DNA from: Enchytraeus crypticus
Lineage: Eukaryota > Annelida > Clitellata > Enchytraeida > Enchytraeidae
Reading direction: 5' to 3'
DNA: 64,000 nucleotides
NCBI GenBank assembly: GCA_905160935.1
Contig: CAJHZI010000463.1
Location: 1,476,001 to 1,540,000, forward strand
Made by a program: the position numbers and the translations under genes. Shown in pieces: positions 41,965 to 55,200 of this stretch; the first letter of the stretch is position 1; each line of letters starts with the position of its first letter. Under the pieces are notes generated by a model. It ran no database searches. It had not been told where the DNA came from and saw only the letters and a list, made by a program, of their open reading frames with translations.

Positions 41965-42105
41965 TTAAAGGTAAAGCTAATGTTAACGTCAGTTTCCTTA
42001 CTCGAGAGCGATGTCAGTGACGGGCGAGCCAAGGAAATGAACCCCGCACATACTGATCTGCGGTCGAATAAAACCGACATCGCCACTGGCTCCAGCCAGA
42101 ATAAT
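41965..42105 (-). repeat. SINE-A copy
   Basis: Antisense: TTACTCGAGAGCGATGTCAG, GAAATGAACCCCGCACATAC, ATCGCCACTGGCTCC. Confidence 0.65.
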
Positions 42106-43754
42106 TTAAGTAATATAAGCCTGCTTCAGTAACTGGACTTTAACTATTTAGAATATTAAGTTAGACTAAAAACTTGAATATAAACATCGTATACTGTTCG
42201 GTTTATTTTAACTACAAAGCACATAAATACAAAGACATATATCATGAAACATTTAGACATACTAACAAATACGTATCAACATGTTTAATATATTAAATTA
42301 ATGAGTAAATAGAGTGATGGCGTAACATACGCCTAAATATAGCATAGTTCAACACCCGACAATGTTTATAATGAACATTACCGGAAGCATTATTAGAGTT
42401 CTTGCACTTAGGAGGCTGTTGCGGCCTTATACGCGCAGAACACGGTGGACCGTGGCACAGGCAACTGGTTGATATATCGGGTACCGGAAAGTAAAAACAT
42501 TAATACAATACTAGACTGGGATTCTAAACAGCTACCACAAGTAATCCCGAATAGCCGCGGAAACGTGAGAGTGAAATGTTTTTGAGTATTTTCTACTACA
42601 AATGAAACTCAAGTATGCGATTTAATTTTAAAGAACAAATATTTGCTGTAGGCCCCTATCTGTTGTAATAAAATTCAATCACGCATCGAAATATATCAAC
42701 TAAATTATAAATAATTTTCAGGTATCTTGCTCTTTGAAGGAAGATAGAGACCAAATCGAGCACTCAACTCGATGTCGTCCTCAACAACATAGTTACATTT
42801 ATATGATGTCAGAGAGAGGAGAAGCTAAAGAATGCGATATATCTTTTAGAGATGATTGATAGCAGAAAGAATGAACATTTTTAAAGAAGGATCAAGGACG
42901 ATTCCTATCAAATTTGGCAATGGAAGACAAGAATATCGTACATCAATCAAAGCATAGATTCTTTACTTATTTTAAAATTTCATTACAGATATTAATTCTC
43001 TTAAAACTCTCTCTTATTATTAAATCACAAAATCTTTCAAATATAGAATCCCCTACAATTAATCAATATTAACGTTTCGTTAAAGAACCTGAATGTCGTT
43101 AGATCATTAATTAAAAACGACCACAAACTATGTTTTTCATAATTGCCTCATTCAATTCAAACATGTCAAAAAATGCTTTATGAGTGTCGCAAGATGATCT
43201 ATTCTAAAACAACACAATTTGTAATGCAACAAAGAATAAAATGTAATCTAGTTATATTGTTATTTTATCGTCTAGACCACCACTCCACAAAGGGTTAATT
43301 AAGACGAACGTGGCTTATATAACTCTTATCCGTGAATATGAGTATCAATCAAAAGCATTACAGCGGATAACACTTCTTCATAAAGGTTATTACTATAATC
43401 AATTCTTGCAACATCCTTTCAAGGCTATCACAACGAAAGCCTCCACGATGAGGGAGTTGAGAAACACATCGCTGAATGAAGGAAATGTCTGACTAGATAT
43501 AATAACACAGTTACGTGTAATGAGACAGTTCTCCATATTACAGCCTGTCCCTTACAACCAAACTTATTGGTCAGTGAACCCAATGCATATATGTTTACAC
43601 AAATAAACATCTAGAATTACACTCGCATCCAAACAAACATACGCGTATAAAGTTATTCAGACATTTTACAAAGAAGATATCCAAATTCATATACGCCCAT
43701 ACACTTTGGAACTCGCTTCAATACGTGGATATAGAAAACCCATACAACCGCTAC

Positions 43755-43880
43755 AGTAGGATGGCCAATTGGATAGCACGCTAGCCCGAGAAGCAAGAGT
43801 CAATCTGTCTGAGCCCCAGCCGGATCTTCGTCGACAATATCCCGTTTATGATACAAAAACAGACGTTAAATGTAGTTTTA
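43755..43880 (+). repeat. tRNA-like SINE remnant
   Basis: GGATGGCCAATTGGATAGCA looks like a tRNA 5' half with box A; box B has decayed. It ends near ACAGACGTTAAATG, the shared SINE 3' module. Confidence 0.4.
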
Positions 43881-44699
43881 CAGTCGAGTACGTTTACACA
43901 TACATGTATTTAGGTGCAAAACTAGTCATAATATTCAAACAATAAGCCGATAATGATTCCGTTTCCTATTACAAGGATAATGTCAGGAAGAGCCCTGATA
44001 TAATTCTGCATGTCTACATACACACGCCCATACACTCACTGAATAAAGAATCGTTTACACCCAAACACTCGATTAAGCTTACAGACAAATCTAAACACAT
44101 TATTTAAATACTACGTTTATTCTATGGTTAACATCATAATCTAGAAAAAGAGGAAAAGTTGCACGACAATGACTCGATGGTACAAAAATGAAGCTCACAT
44201 TACACAACGTTACATAAATCAGCTGTTGCTAATATAATGTATCGACTAAAAAAAACCGAAGCAATGGAACATGAGTAGAAGCTGAATGAATTCTCGACTT
44301 AAACTCAAAGTACAACAATCAGTTAAATTATGCGCCAAATTTAAAACAAATCGTCTTTTACTGAAGTAGCTTATGAATGGATATTTCACGATAAAACTCG
44401 CACTGTACCCAAATCCAATCTAATGCAGAATTAAGTATAAGTACTGCCAATGCATGACAAATACACAGTCTCAGCATTGGTTTCTCCTGACATTAAATAA
44501 TGTAAATATCAATCAATCATAAGAATTTAACGTCCGGCTCCTCGCCATAAGGCAATGTCAGGGACGTCAATAATCTAATAATAATAATAATATAATGTAA
44601 ATATTGCAAATGACGAAACATAGATATATTTTACTAGCTGACTAGTTATTTAAGACGTACATGCAGAGATGCATGAGCCATTTGCTCCAGATAACAGAA

Positions 44700-44842
44700 T
44701 AAGGAACAGTCCGTGAGGTCCTGAAACTAAAGAGTCCGTGAGGTCCTGGAACTAAAGAGTCCGTTAGGTCCTGGAGCGAAAGAGTCCGTGAGGTCCGGGA
44801 ACTAAAGAATCCGTGAGGTCCAGGAGCTAACAGTCCGTGACT
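44700..44842. repeat. 25-bp minisatellite, about 5-6 copies
   Basis: Unit AAAGAGTCCGTGAGGTCCTG plus GAACT. Confidence 0.85.
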
Positions 44843-47037
44843 TTATTAACTGTCGCTCCTTTTCCAGCGGCACGAGCGCATTCAGCAATTGCGAGATTTC
44901 TAAACCGGTAAGTTTTAAATTTTCAAATCTCCTACTCATACTCCGTAATACAGTAATTGTAATAAGTATTTGAGCCTAATACAACTAGATCTACAAACAG
45001 TTGAATCTAGAAACACCACAAGCCTTTCCACATCTAAATTAATCAACGGCTCGGACAGTCTCAACCTTCTGCAGCATATTACTAGACATAACCTGCTTGC
45101 AGCCGTCGTCAGAAGCAAACAAAGTTGCGGGTCAAAGTTCAGTAAAGACCTGAGTACACTATCCAAAAACCAGGCCTGTTACTGTAAAATATGGCATTAA
45201 ATTCACAAGAGCTAAGCGCTTTCGTTACACATTAAAAGACACCCTACAATATCGTGGCGTTAAACAGAACACGCAGCTAACAGACCACGTAAACGCTACT
45301 GACTAAAAAGGAAGACACAGCTTGTATAAATAACATACATGTACAATTCTATAAAGTAGAATAGTGCACAAAAATACAAATATAACTAGTTACATGTAAT
45401 TAATTACATTTATGCAAAATTACATGTAAACTTCAACTCGTTTTGATATTTAATCCAATAACAATAATAAAAGATACATATATTAAAAACTTGGTATAAA
45501 TTATCTTGCACTAAAAGAATACAATTTAACTCGAGGCAAATACGTTTGTGGCTTCAACGATAGCGAGTTCAAAGTTTTGTAGAAGACAAAAAAATTCACG
45601 AGATGAGTAACGTTCAATACTTCATATGAGAAGCTTAGTGAGATAGGAATGGGGCGAAAAATCATAATAAATCACCAGATACTATTACATAAGCAATGAC
45701 CAATGCAGATTTTTTCAGCACGACACCAGCGTCTAAATTTATATATCTGTAAGAGAAAAATTATAGTTCGCTGGCATTAAAATAAATACATGTATAATAT
45801 GCTATAAATAGAAAGATCTAGAAATAGTTATAACACTTTTGTAGATGAAATAAATATCAGCATGATTCAATCAATAATAAGTTCATATATGTCCAGTAAC
45901 ACACATGCGCTAAAATTTAGGTATCGTCTTTTGTGAGAGAGATACAATACAAAAAAATTAAGTCTATTAAATCCTCCTTTTCTAGATAAAACTTCTTTAG
46001 AGAAGGCAACCTTCTCTAAAGAAGTGTTATCTAGAAAAAGAGGATATTTAAATGTTTCTTCAAAGACTGTATTAATCTCAAAACAAAACACCTTAACCAA
46101 TAGGGCCTAACTATAAATATCATTGGCAGCAATGTTTAGCGTAATAATCACTATCGTATAATAATATCTACAAACAGATTTGATATGTAACTTCTGGTCA
46201 CTCAACAAAAAGCTAATAACGGCTTAGAATATCATTCAGATAGATAAATAATAAAATTAAAAGCAAATTAGCATTTAAGTGAACATAAATATCAAGCTAT
46301 AAAAATTCTGCAGATGTCAAACCTTAAGAAATTCTACAGTCATTTGACGTACAATATTATGCATGCATAGAAAAGCGCATGCATATTTTAGACAGAGGCA
46401 TTTAATTTTAATCAGGCATAGAAAATTGTGCACAGTGATCAAATACACTGATAATATAATGAAAAATTAAAAGCGTTAATCACATTGTAGATTAACAGAA
46501 AGTTTACATTGTAATTATTGGAGTTCAATGGAAGAGAGACCATGAGTATCAGTTTTTTACTTCCGGTCAAGAGCCAGGTTTAGAGACAAATATAGATTGG
46601 ATTTAGAAACAAGAATTAGTAAGACTAACACCATGATCAAACTCATATCAAACATCAGGTTGAAACTGAAGCTATGCAATACTGGAACAACAGAAAGAGG
46701 CGCCAAAACTGTTCTAATTAAATAATGGTCCATCGAGAATGTAGTTCAACTATAAAGCTAACGAAGTACAATAATCAAAACACCTATGAGATACTTTCTC
46801 TCAAAATCACGTATATGTGTTACTGTTCTAGTTTATAGGCAGCAATTTTTTATCTATCTCATTAACAACACATAATATACCAACTAAGTAACGTACGGAA
46901 ATCTTTATGCCTAGTTAATATTGATGAAATGGACTAATTAATCAACACTGTAGAATATTGTCACAGTTGGCGAGTGTTATGACTATTGAGTGTTCTGACT
47001 GCAGATAAACAGCTCAAAAAGATCACACCTAATAGGA

Positions 47038-47097
47038 TGACGTCAAATCTGATGACTAAGCGTCATCGTATGCGGGTAGGCCACCCAGCTATATAAA
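47038..47097 (+). promoter_or_regulatory. promoter-like CRE plus TATA pair
   Basis: A perfect TGACGTCA (47038-47045) and an AP-1-like TGACTAAG lie about 45 nt ahead of TATATAAA (47090-47097). No gene is visible just downstream on the + strand. Confidence 0.3.
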
Positions 47098-49984
47098 ACT
47101 GAAATTGAACACATTGCAAATTTAGTTACTTAGTTGACTGGCGGGTGAACGCAAATCTTATTCACCACGCGGACAATAGCAACAACAACTACAAGAATTC
47201 TATACAACATTGCATAAATAAGGAACACATTTTTAAAACTAACAGAGCATATGAAACACGTCGAGACAAGAATTAATAAATAGCGATAGTAACAAAACTA
47301 CAAAAACACAACAAAGTTAGACAGTCAATTTAGAATTAATATCCAGAGTAAAAAGAAGCATAGAATGCTATCGTGCACGTTTTATAGTTAAAAATGGAAA
47401 CGATTACCTTAATTGCTTTGTCATGCTGAGACATAAATACAATAGAGTCAGAAGCACAAACAACAAGAACTACAAGATTTTTATTTTGATTCACATTTAA
47501 AAATTTACGCAATCGCTATAAAGGTAACTATTTGATTAAGCGATCCATGCACAGAATAAAATGTAAAAATACATAAAACTCCTTAGTTTACTGAACGTGA
47601 TAAAAGCAAATAAGAGCCACGCCACAGCTACGACACCTCTACACAGTAACGTAACAGGTCCTAGTCTATCACTAACTACACTAAAATATGTACAATCGCA
47701 ACCCAGTGACGCAGGAAGAGTAGTTTAAGGAGTTAAAATTAATTCTCATATTGTCCCCAATACCATTAATTTCACAAGGGTTATTTGATATCATGGACAA
47801 AATAAGAAATTAATTAATTTCTTAAGGAACAAAATATCCATTTTATAAGGAATATCATACTACTTTTAAAAAATCCAAAATACCTTGATTTCTTAGGGAA
47901 AAGAATAAACTTACCATTTCTTCAATTTGTCTATGCAATTTGTTTTTTTTTCAATATAGAAATGCAGAAGAATAGTCACACGAAACTGTATAATAATTAA
48001 CATCTAAATAATGTATTGCAAGCATTTTCAATATATCTTTTCTACGTCACTGGGCAACACAAGCCCATAATAAAGCAGGATAAACCAGTAGCAAAATAAA
48101 TATTTTACACGCTACCGTATACCTACTACTTAGCTAACAGTCATACAACACTGTGAATACTGTTCAATTCTAACAAACCTTCTAAGCACATCAACATTTC
48201 TAGATATGAAAAGTTTCATTGCATATGTTGCATAAAAATCATTTTGTTAACTTTCAAAAACTTGCCAATGAACAGTTTATTGCTTTAATATTACTTTGAT
48301 TCAGTTGAAGAATATTCAACAAAAATTATGTTTCAGTGTTAAAATTAGAGTATAACACGGTCAAACGTTAGAGTACCTTTTAATAATAAGCTACAGTTAC
48401 CAGAATTGGAATTGCTTACTGCTAATCAACATATTACATTCAATAATGAAAAATTTTCCATTACGTAAATATACATATATATATTATTAACTAATTAGAA
48501 CCTAGAGGGTAAAATCAAGTAAATAAAAAAGAAGGATTATTTGCGTTTAAATTATATTAGCTAAAAATATTACACTAACACCAAATATCAAAAAAGCAGT
48601 GAAAATGTCGTAAAATTTCAAACATACACTATGAAACTAATAAACAATAATTAAGACACTAAAAAACACGTTAATAAAATAGTACACAATCTCACTGAAC
48701 TAAAAGTAGACTGAAATTTTTAATGAACTTTGAAGAAATTGCAAGAAATATTTTATCAAGATTAGCTTTTGCATCATAAATGTTTATCTGATACACCTGT
48801 AATATAATTGAATCTAGAAATTTAATTTCAACAAAGTGCAGAAAATATTCAGTCAATCAATGAAATGAAATGCTATATTTCGAGATTCATATTATAAATT
48901 TAATTATAATTATTATCAAAATAATAATAATTATTATTAACAACAACTAAAACATTTATAGCAGTGTAATGGTCGGAATCCGTCTTTGAGACTGCTTTAC
49001 AGAAAGATCGTATATTTAAAAGTATACAAGTTTTATATACTTATATAAATTGTAAGCCTATAGCTTATACACTGCATATAACACGTTGTCAAAACTATTT
49101 CAATTTCAAGCATGTTCTACGCAATCTTGAGGAGATATGCATCACAACTTTCATAAAGATTAGAAAACACAACAGTTTTATATCAAACTTGCATATAACA
49201 CTAACGTTAATGAACTATTTAAGAAATTTATGTATTTATTTAAGATATTTTTATTTTTACTTATCCCGACAAAGCTATCTGGGCTTCAAGGAAAGACGAT
49301 GGTGATGATTAAATATTTATTTAATTATTATATAATGAATTCTTTAAAGAACAAAAGAGTGTAACATATAAAATTATTTATACAGATGATGGATATTATA
49401 TTATATTATTTATAGAGATGATGATATCAGTAATAATGATAAAGCCTTATCAATCTAGTCAGACGGTTTCGAAACTCCACCCTGATTACGACACAATATA
49501 TAACAGCTGCAGAATAGCGTTCTATCAGATTATACGTAGGTATGACTGAATCGACTACACAACAGATAGACAACAATCACAGATCATCTCAGCAGTTCTA
49601 CAAAACACTTAAATATTTCATTTGCATAATTGAGACAACAACAAAAAGCAGAAAAACATGCATTAGAATGTCTAATGTCGAAATCAGCTACTATACAATA
49701 ATCCCAATTTTGGACAAAAGATTTCACGTGATTATCTACACTGTCATGGAATAATTTTGAAACTAGTGTATAATTTTTAAATTGATATATTCTGCATTAC
49801 GATTATGATATTCGCATATTTATAACTAAGATAAAAAAGACACAAATGAATAGAGTTTAGGTGCTTTAAATGAAAATGCACATTACAATATATTATATAA
49901 TACATTATATAGATGTGAATTTACAATCTGATTTTTAGACGTTTTTTGACTCTTGGAAATTTTAAAGTGTCAACTTCTTTAAGT

Positions 49985-50275
49985 ATTTAACCGTGTTGTG
50001 TCCGGGCCATTGAAGAACAGACCAACGGTAAACTGCATCCGCAAGTGTCCGAAACAGCGCCTAAGGAAGAACTGAGGAAAGTAAATTGAAGACACCACAC
50101 AAGCCATATTTTTTTAAATATATAAGCCACATTATGGTATTGGTAAGGTATAGCCTTTAGTAATGGGATTAACTAATTAATCGATTGGGCGCTGTTTATG
50201 TAGCGTGAAGCATAATATTCCTATGAATATGTGCCTGAGACCTGCCAACAGGTAGAACACTTAAGAGAGATAATT
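49985..50275 (+). repeat. SINE-C copy, diverged
   Basis: CCGTGTTGTGTCCGGGCCAT to GACCTGCCAACAGGTAGAAC with AAGAGAGA end. Confidence 0.55.
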
Positions 50276-51368
50276 TTAAAGATTCATTATAAGATAATTA
50301 GGAAATTACTAATTAGGAAACTTCAAAAATATTCTGATCCTCACTATGAGCATGTTGTAGTCACAGCCGCAGAGCCGTACAAAGGCAGACATTTCCGGTG
50401 TCAAATTCATTGATGTCACGAAGAATCACAAGTTATTCTTTCTGTTACATAAGGTATATAGGTAACTTGTGTGAAGATGAACAGGCAATAGCTGGCTACA
50501 ATGCTTCATCAAGTAAATGAATATATTTACAAAAGGGAATTTTAGATTGTAGATTTACTAGCATGCTCATATATATATATATATATATAGTTATACCTCT
50601 ATCTTACATAGTAAAAATATATTTTATTTTACTTAAGTTAAACTAGCTCCATTATATAACACACCTATTTACTTATATTTACTATGATGCATAGTAAAAA
50701 TGCAATACTCCAGTATTAAAATGTCAAACAATTAACATCAATAACATAGATCGACGTTTTGAATGCGTCAAAAGAACTGAATCATAGGGAATTCAATTTC
50801 AGCATTTTTTTGATCAGCTAAATCGTTTAACAGGTCTGCAATGACGTTCATAACAAATAAATAGTTAAATCAAGAAAAAAATAAATCCTTGATTTCATGC
50901 ATTATATTTCATTCAGCAGTATCTTTACAGGACAGGATTTTATTTTTTGCAAAAGTAGAACAGTAGGCTAGAGAACTGGAACATTATGTTACACAGACTA
51001 ACATTAATAATGCTTATACAGTGGAATATGAGTATAAATTCATGTTTAACTCTAGACAATGATAACGAATACTGAACACAATGTGAAACAGATCTATATA
51101 TAAACACAAAACATCTATTAACAGTTCCAAATTTTAAATGCATAGACAATGTCAAAACATTCATGCACTCTGCATAAAACTAACAAAGATGTTAATTAAT
51201 ATCAGTATCTCTAAAGTATGCACTCATCTATACATGTACATCAAATCTATTATGCAAGCAAACACTATATAACAGAATGAAACACTTTAATATCTCTAAG
51301 CAGAAATATAACAATTTTAACTTAAGCAATTAAATAGCCACGTCTATAAATAACATACTAACACAGTT

Positions 51369-51374
51369 TTTATT
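51369..51374 (-). terminator. candidate poly(A) signal AATAAA for the HMBOX1-like gene
   Basis: First obvious AATAAA on the - strand, about 460 nt past the stop. In AT-rich DNA this is weak evidence, and the 3' UTR could be longer. Confidence 0.25.
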
Positions 51375-51831
51375 TGATTTAATTAAAAACATTAATAGTT
51401 CAAATGCATATATATACATCTTAAGTGTAAAAACTTTGTTAAAAGATAATACAAATTTCAGCAAACTTAGGTCTACACCCTAAGACTGGAAAATAATATC
51501 AGGTCTAAGAAAGCTTTCTAAATCTAACTATTATATTTTTCATTTTTACCTCTTTAAGACCCCGATATTGGCACTGAATCCGACCAGATAATACCCACAC
51601 GCGTATTGACAGTATACATTAAGTAGAAGACTATAACAAGTGCATTCACAGAACATACCTTCCTTTCATTCTCAAGCGAAGCACACGATGCCTCTTATAG
51701 ATTTATGCTTTTTCACATCTGTAGGGGGCATCAAAAGAGTTACATTTATGCACAGAAGTCAATGCGCATATATAACTGCATACTTACACAAGCAATCAAT
51801 CTAGCAAGAAATCAATCAATCAAGCAATCGA

Positions 51832-52265
51832 TTAACACGACTCTGTTGACACTAAAGGAGGCGTATGAAGCACACCTCTATCTCTGCCTAACATTTCTTC
51901 TTCCTGCTCGCCATCAGCCGACGTATCGACACTGTTACCACTGCTATACTGACTTTTAACCTGATGATCGCAGTCAGACGCAAATCCATTTCGATCAAAC
52001 GCCGACAGATCGACTGCCCCACACTTCTGCTCCCTGCCGTTGAAACCCTTCATCGAGTCGAAGTCGTCCCGTTGTGAATACTCGCGACTATTGCTGTTCG
52101 TCGGTTGAAATGAGACGTTGCTGTAAACAGTGCTACCATCAGAGGGATTTCCTGATACTTGACTATGAGGAAGAAAACCAGAGTCATCTGTTGACCGAGG
52201 ACTGGACGTCTCAGAGGTGAGAGAGTTTCTGTAGAGTCTACTCAGTCCATCCACCTCTATGCCAT
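51832..52265 (-). CDS. HMBOX1-like exon 7: C-terminal tail and stop
   Basis: 434 nt from acceptor GTGCACAG to TAA (51832-51834). Starts DGIEVDGLSRLYRNSLTSET; low-complexity Ser/Asp/Asn-rich, ends HTPPLVSTESC. A SINE-B copy in the same direction ends about 35 nt upstream. Confidence 0.75.
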
Positions 52266-55200
52266 CTGTGCACAGCATTAGAATAATAATAAATAATAAC
52301 ACACATTATAGTGAAATGATCAACTACGTTGATATCTATCAGTTTTAATACCACATGTAAAATCCGTTAGGCAATTTTGTCCATTTTCCGTGTAACAAGT
52401 CCAGCGAATGTCCGCGATTTTACTCTCAGATCAGCGCGGCTGGGATTCGAACTCACAAGGGTTCAATTCACCTTGAGCAGGGTCTGTCATTTAAGACTTC
52501 ATGACGTTATTTATACCTCTAACTATTGCACTATTGAGACATTCATCCCCTGACTACATCTTATATGAGGTTAAACAAGAAGTGTAAGAGAAATTCTGGA
52601 TAGAGTGTTAAGTGAAATTCTGTTATGAGTAAAGAGTGAAAGTTATGCGCCAGCAAGAGTAGAAGTTACACGTAGGAAAGAGTGAAAGTTACACTCTTTC
52701 GACAGAGCGTCAGCGAAATGCTTAAAGTAACTAACGAATATAGGTTCCAAGGCAAATATATCTCTCGTAATCGTACCCCTGGGTCATTTATTTATACCCA
52801 CAATCCCAAACATCACCAGTTAATCTCATCAAAACGAAAAAGTCTTTATGAAAACTAAAATTAAGCTTTAATGCATGATCAAGAAATGAATTCAAAATAA
52901 CTTTATCTCATTCAGAATTTCATTAATTAACCTTCGCATTCTTTTAAATGCCCTTTGATCAGTGACTAACCATCATTGTTAACAACTACACCTAACAGAC
53001 TTTCTTTCTAGAGCCTTCCCCCCAACTTTACGTTTTACTTAGGAGAACAGAAGTTCCATCCAAACCCTCTGAATGTCATATTAGCGTAGGGGTAACGTCA
53101 TGAGGTTTTACGTGACAGATCCAGAGGTGAATTGAACCCTCGTGGGTTCGAATCCCGGCCGCGCTGATCTGAGAGTAAAATCTCGGACATACACTGGACT
53201 GGCTACAAGGAAAATGGAATAAATTGCCTAACGGTTTGGACATGTGGTATTAAAAAGTGATAGATATCAACATAGTTGATCATTTCACTATAATGCGTGC
53301 TTTTACTCTTTTTTTACTCTAAAATCTAGATGACACTGTTGCATCCACTGTCACAACTATTACTCTAAACACTTCCAAGCGCCCCTCACATGTTCTCACC
53401 GCCCCCTGGCTATATCGCCCACCCACAATTATTGACACAGATATACAATTTTCAATCATGAAAAGAATTTACACTTAAAGGCAGAGTACATACCACTGCA
53501 GGCGAGTTTCTTCATGTCCTTTCTCTTGTTAGCGAACCAGTTGGTTACAACCTGTACCGTTAATCTCTCACGTTCAGTCAGCGGGCGACCAACTGCGATG
53601 TCAACAAGATAACAAGTAGAATATACGAGTTCAGCATACATGAAGATACTTCAGTAAACATCAGTAAAATGATATGGAAGAATATTGAAAAAAATACATT
53701 AAATACTTATGAAATATTACTGTGCATTTATGTCTTAATTTAAATTTATTCTAGCCTGCTTGCAGCATATAAAGTCGCTGTAAGTCATTCATCGCTATAA
53801 TTAGTGTTTCCGATCCTATTGTATTGAACCACGCTCATTAAATCTAGAAGACAAAGGACACAACTTGCACAAACCTGATCTCGAGGTGGCAGCATTACAC
53901 TGCTCCACCATCTCTTCTCGTCGCTCCACGGATGGATAGGGATCCACGGAGAAGTAGTGCTCCAGCACTTCCAGGTGGTTTGATCTGAACACGAATCTCT
54001 CGCGACGCAGACAAGCCATATTTCCACCGTTCATGGAGGACATGATGCCATCCAGCACTGCTCTGTTAGCGGCATTAACGCCAGCTGCTACTGCTGCAGG
54101 CTGCTGCACAAAATCGAGCAGCTGCGTCTGTAGGTCACACAGCTGCTGCTGCTTCTGACTCGCTATAAGTTTCTTGAGAGAAGGTTGAGTGCCGCAGCCG
54201 TTAGAGGGCGCATGCTGAGCCGCAGCATTGGCTGCAGGACCTGCATCACAATGAGTCGTAGAATTATAACAATAAAGGTTTAACGTCTGTTTCCTCAGAC
54301 AAGGATGATGTCAGGGATGTCATACACAAGTTCATATGGGATAGGCATTGCGACATCTGCTGAGGTAGTTGTGATTTATTCCAAAACTTAATAAATACAA
54401 GAAAACAGCAGAAAAGACATACTACAACTAAAAATACTAAAACTATACTAGATATAATAGTACTAGAAAAAATAAAATTTTGACTTACTGTTCTCGCCAG
54501 AAGGCAATGTCAGGGACGTCTCGAGCAGAATATACATACATTATGTAGACAACTTTGTACAACACACCCACAGAGAACACACCCACAGTGAACACACCCA
54601 CAGAGAACACACCCACAGAGAACACACCCACAGTGAACACACCCACAGAGAACACACCCATAGTGAACACACCCATAGTGAACACACCCACAGAGAATAC
54701 ACCCACAGTGAACAAACCCACAGAGAACACACCCACAGAGAACACACCCACAGAGAACACACACATAAAGAACACACGCACAGAGAACACACCCACAGTG
54801 AACACACCCACAGAGAACCCACCCACAGAGAACACACCCACAGAGAACACACCCACAGAGAACACACCAACAGAGAACACACACATAAAGAACATATTCA
54901 AGGAGAAATAACACCCTAATGAACATTGACAATCATTAACCCATTGCGGTGCACTTGTAACCCGTAATATATGGATGGATCCAATTAGGCAGAAAGAGAG
55001 AAACTACAGTAACTTGAATTAAAAGCAGATGTGTACCGATTGGGGGCTGAATTGTTAGCATGATTGCTTGATAAGTAAGAGCCATTTATTCGGAACCTGA
55101 CTTAGCCTTCTCTGATAGTTTACTTGTCATAACCAGAAATTAAGCTTAGCTTAATGACATTCTAGATTTATTTAATATTGCAATTATTAACAAAATAAGA

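Larger units (their letters stand above)
38586..51831. other. intergenic region, no gene supported
   Basis: About 13 kb between the collagen start and the HMBOX1-like stop. No ORF here resembles a known protein and none has convincing paired splice sites. Besides the entries listed separately I see unique AT-rich sequence. Part of its right end must be 3' UTR of the HMBOX1-like gene and part of its left end the collagen promoter and 5' UTR. Confidence 0.6.

Noticed and set aside
44700-44842. Hammerhead ribozyme array (GAGTCCGTGAGG resembles the stem II segment of hammerheads)
   Set aside because: The CUGANGA core is absent (CTAAAGA instead) and the GAAA core is missing from all but one unit; at most a decayed relic or coincidence.
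44936-45200. Overlapping 76-residue frames on both strands
   Set aside because: No recognisable motif, no paired splice signals, and equal openness on both strands suggests chance.
6131-53303. tRNA genes suggested by GGTTCGAATCC boxes
   Set aside because: The same sequence recurs with a long shared tail and no full cloverleaf; these are tRNA-derived SINEs.
54485-54932. Five overlapping frames (NTPTE, VFSVG, SLWVC repeats)
   Set aside because: A 15-bp minisatellite is open in any frame lacking a stop; it lies inside an intron of the homeobox gene.
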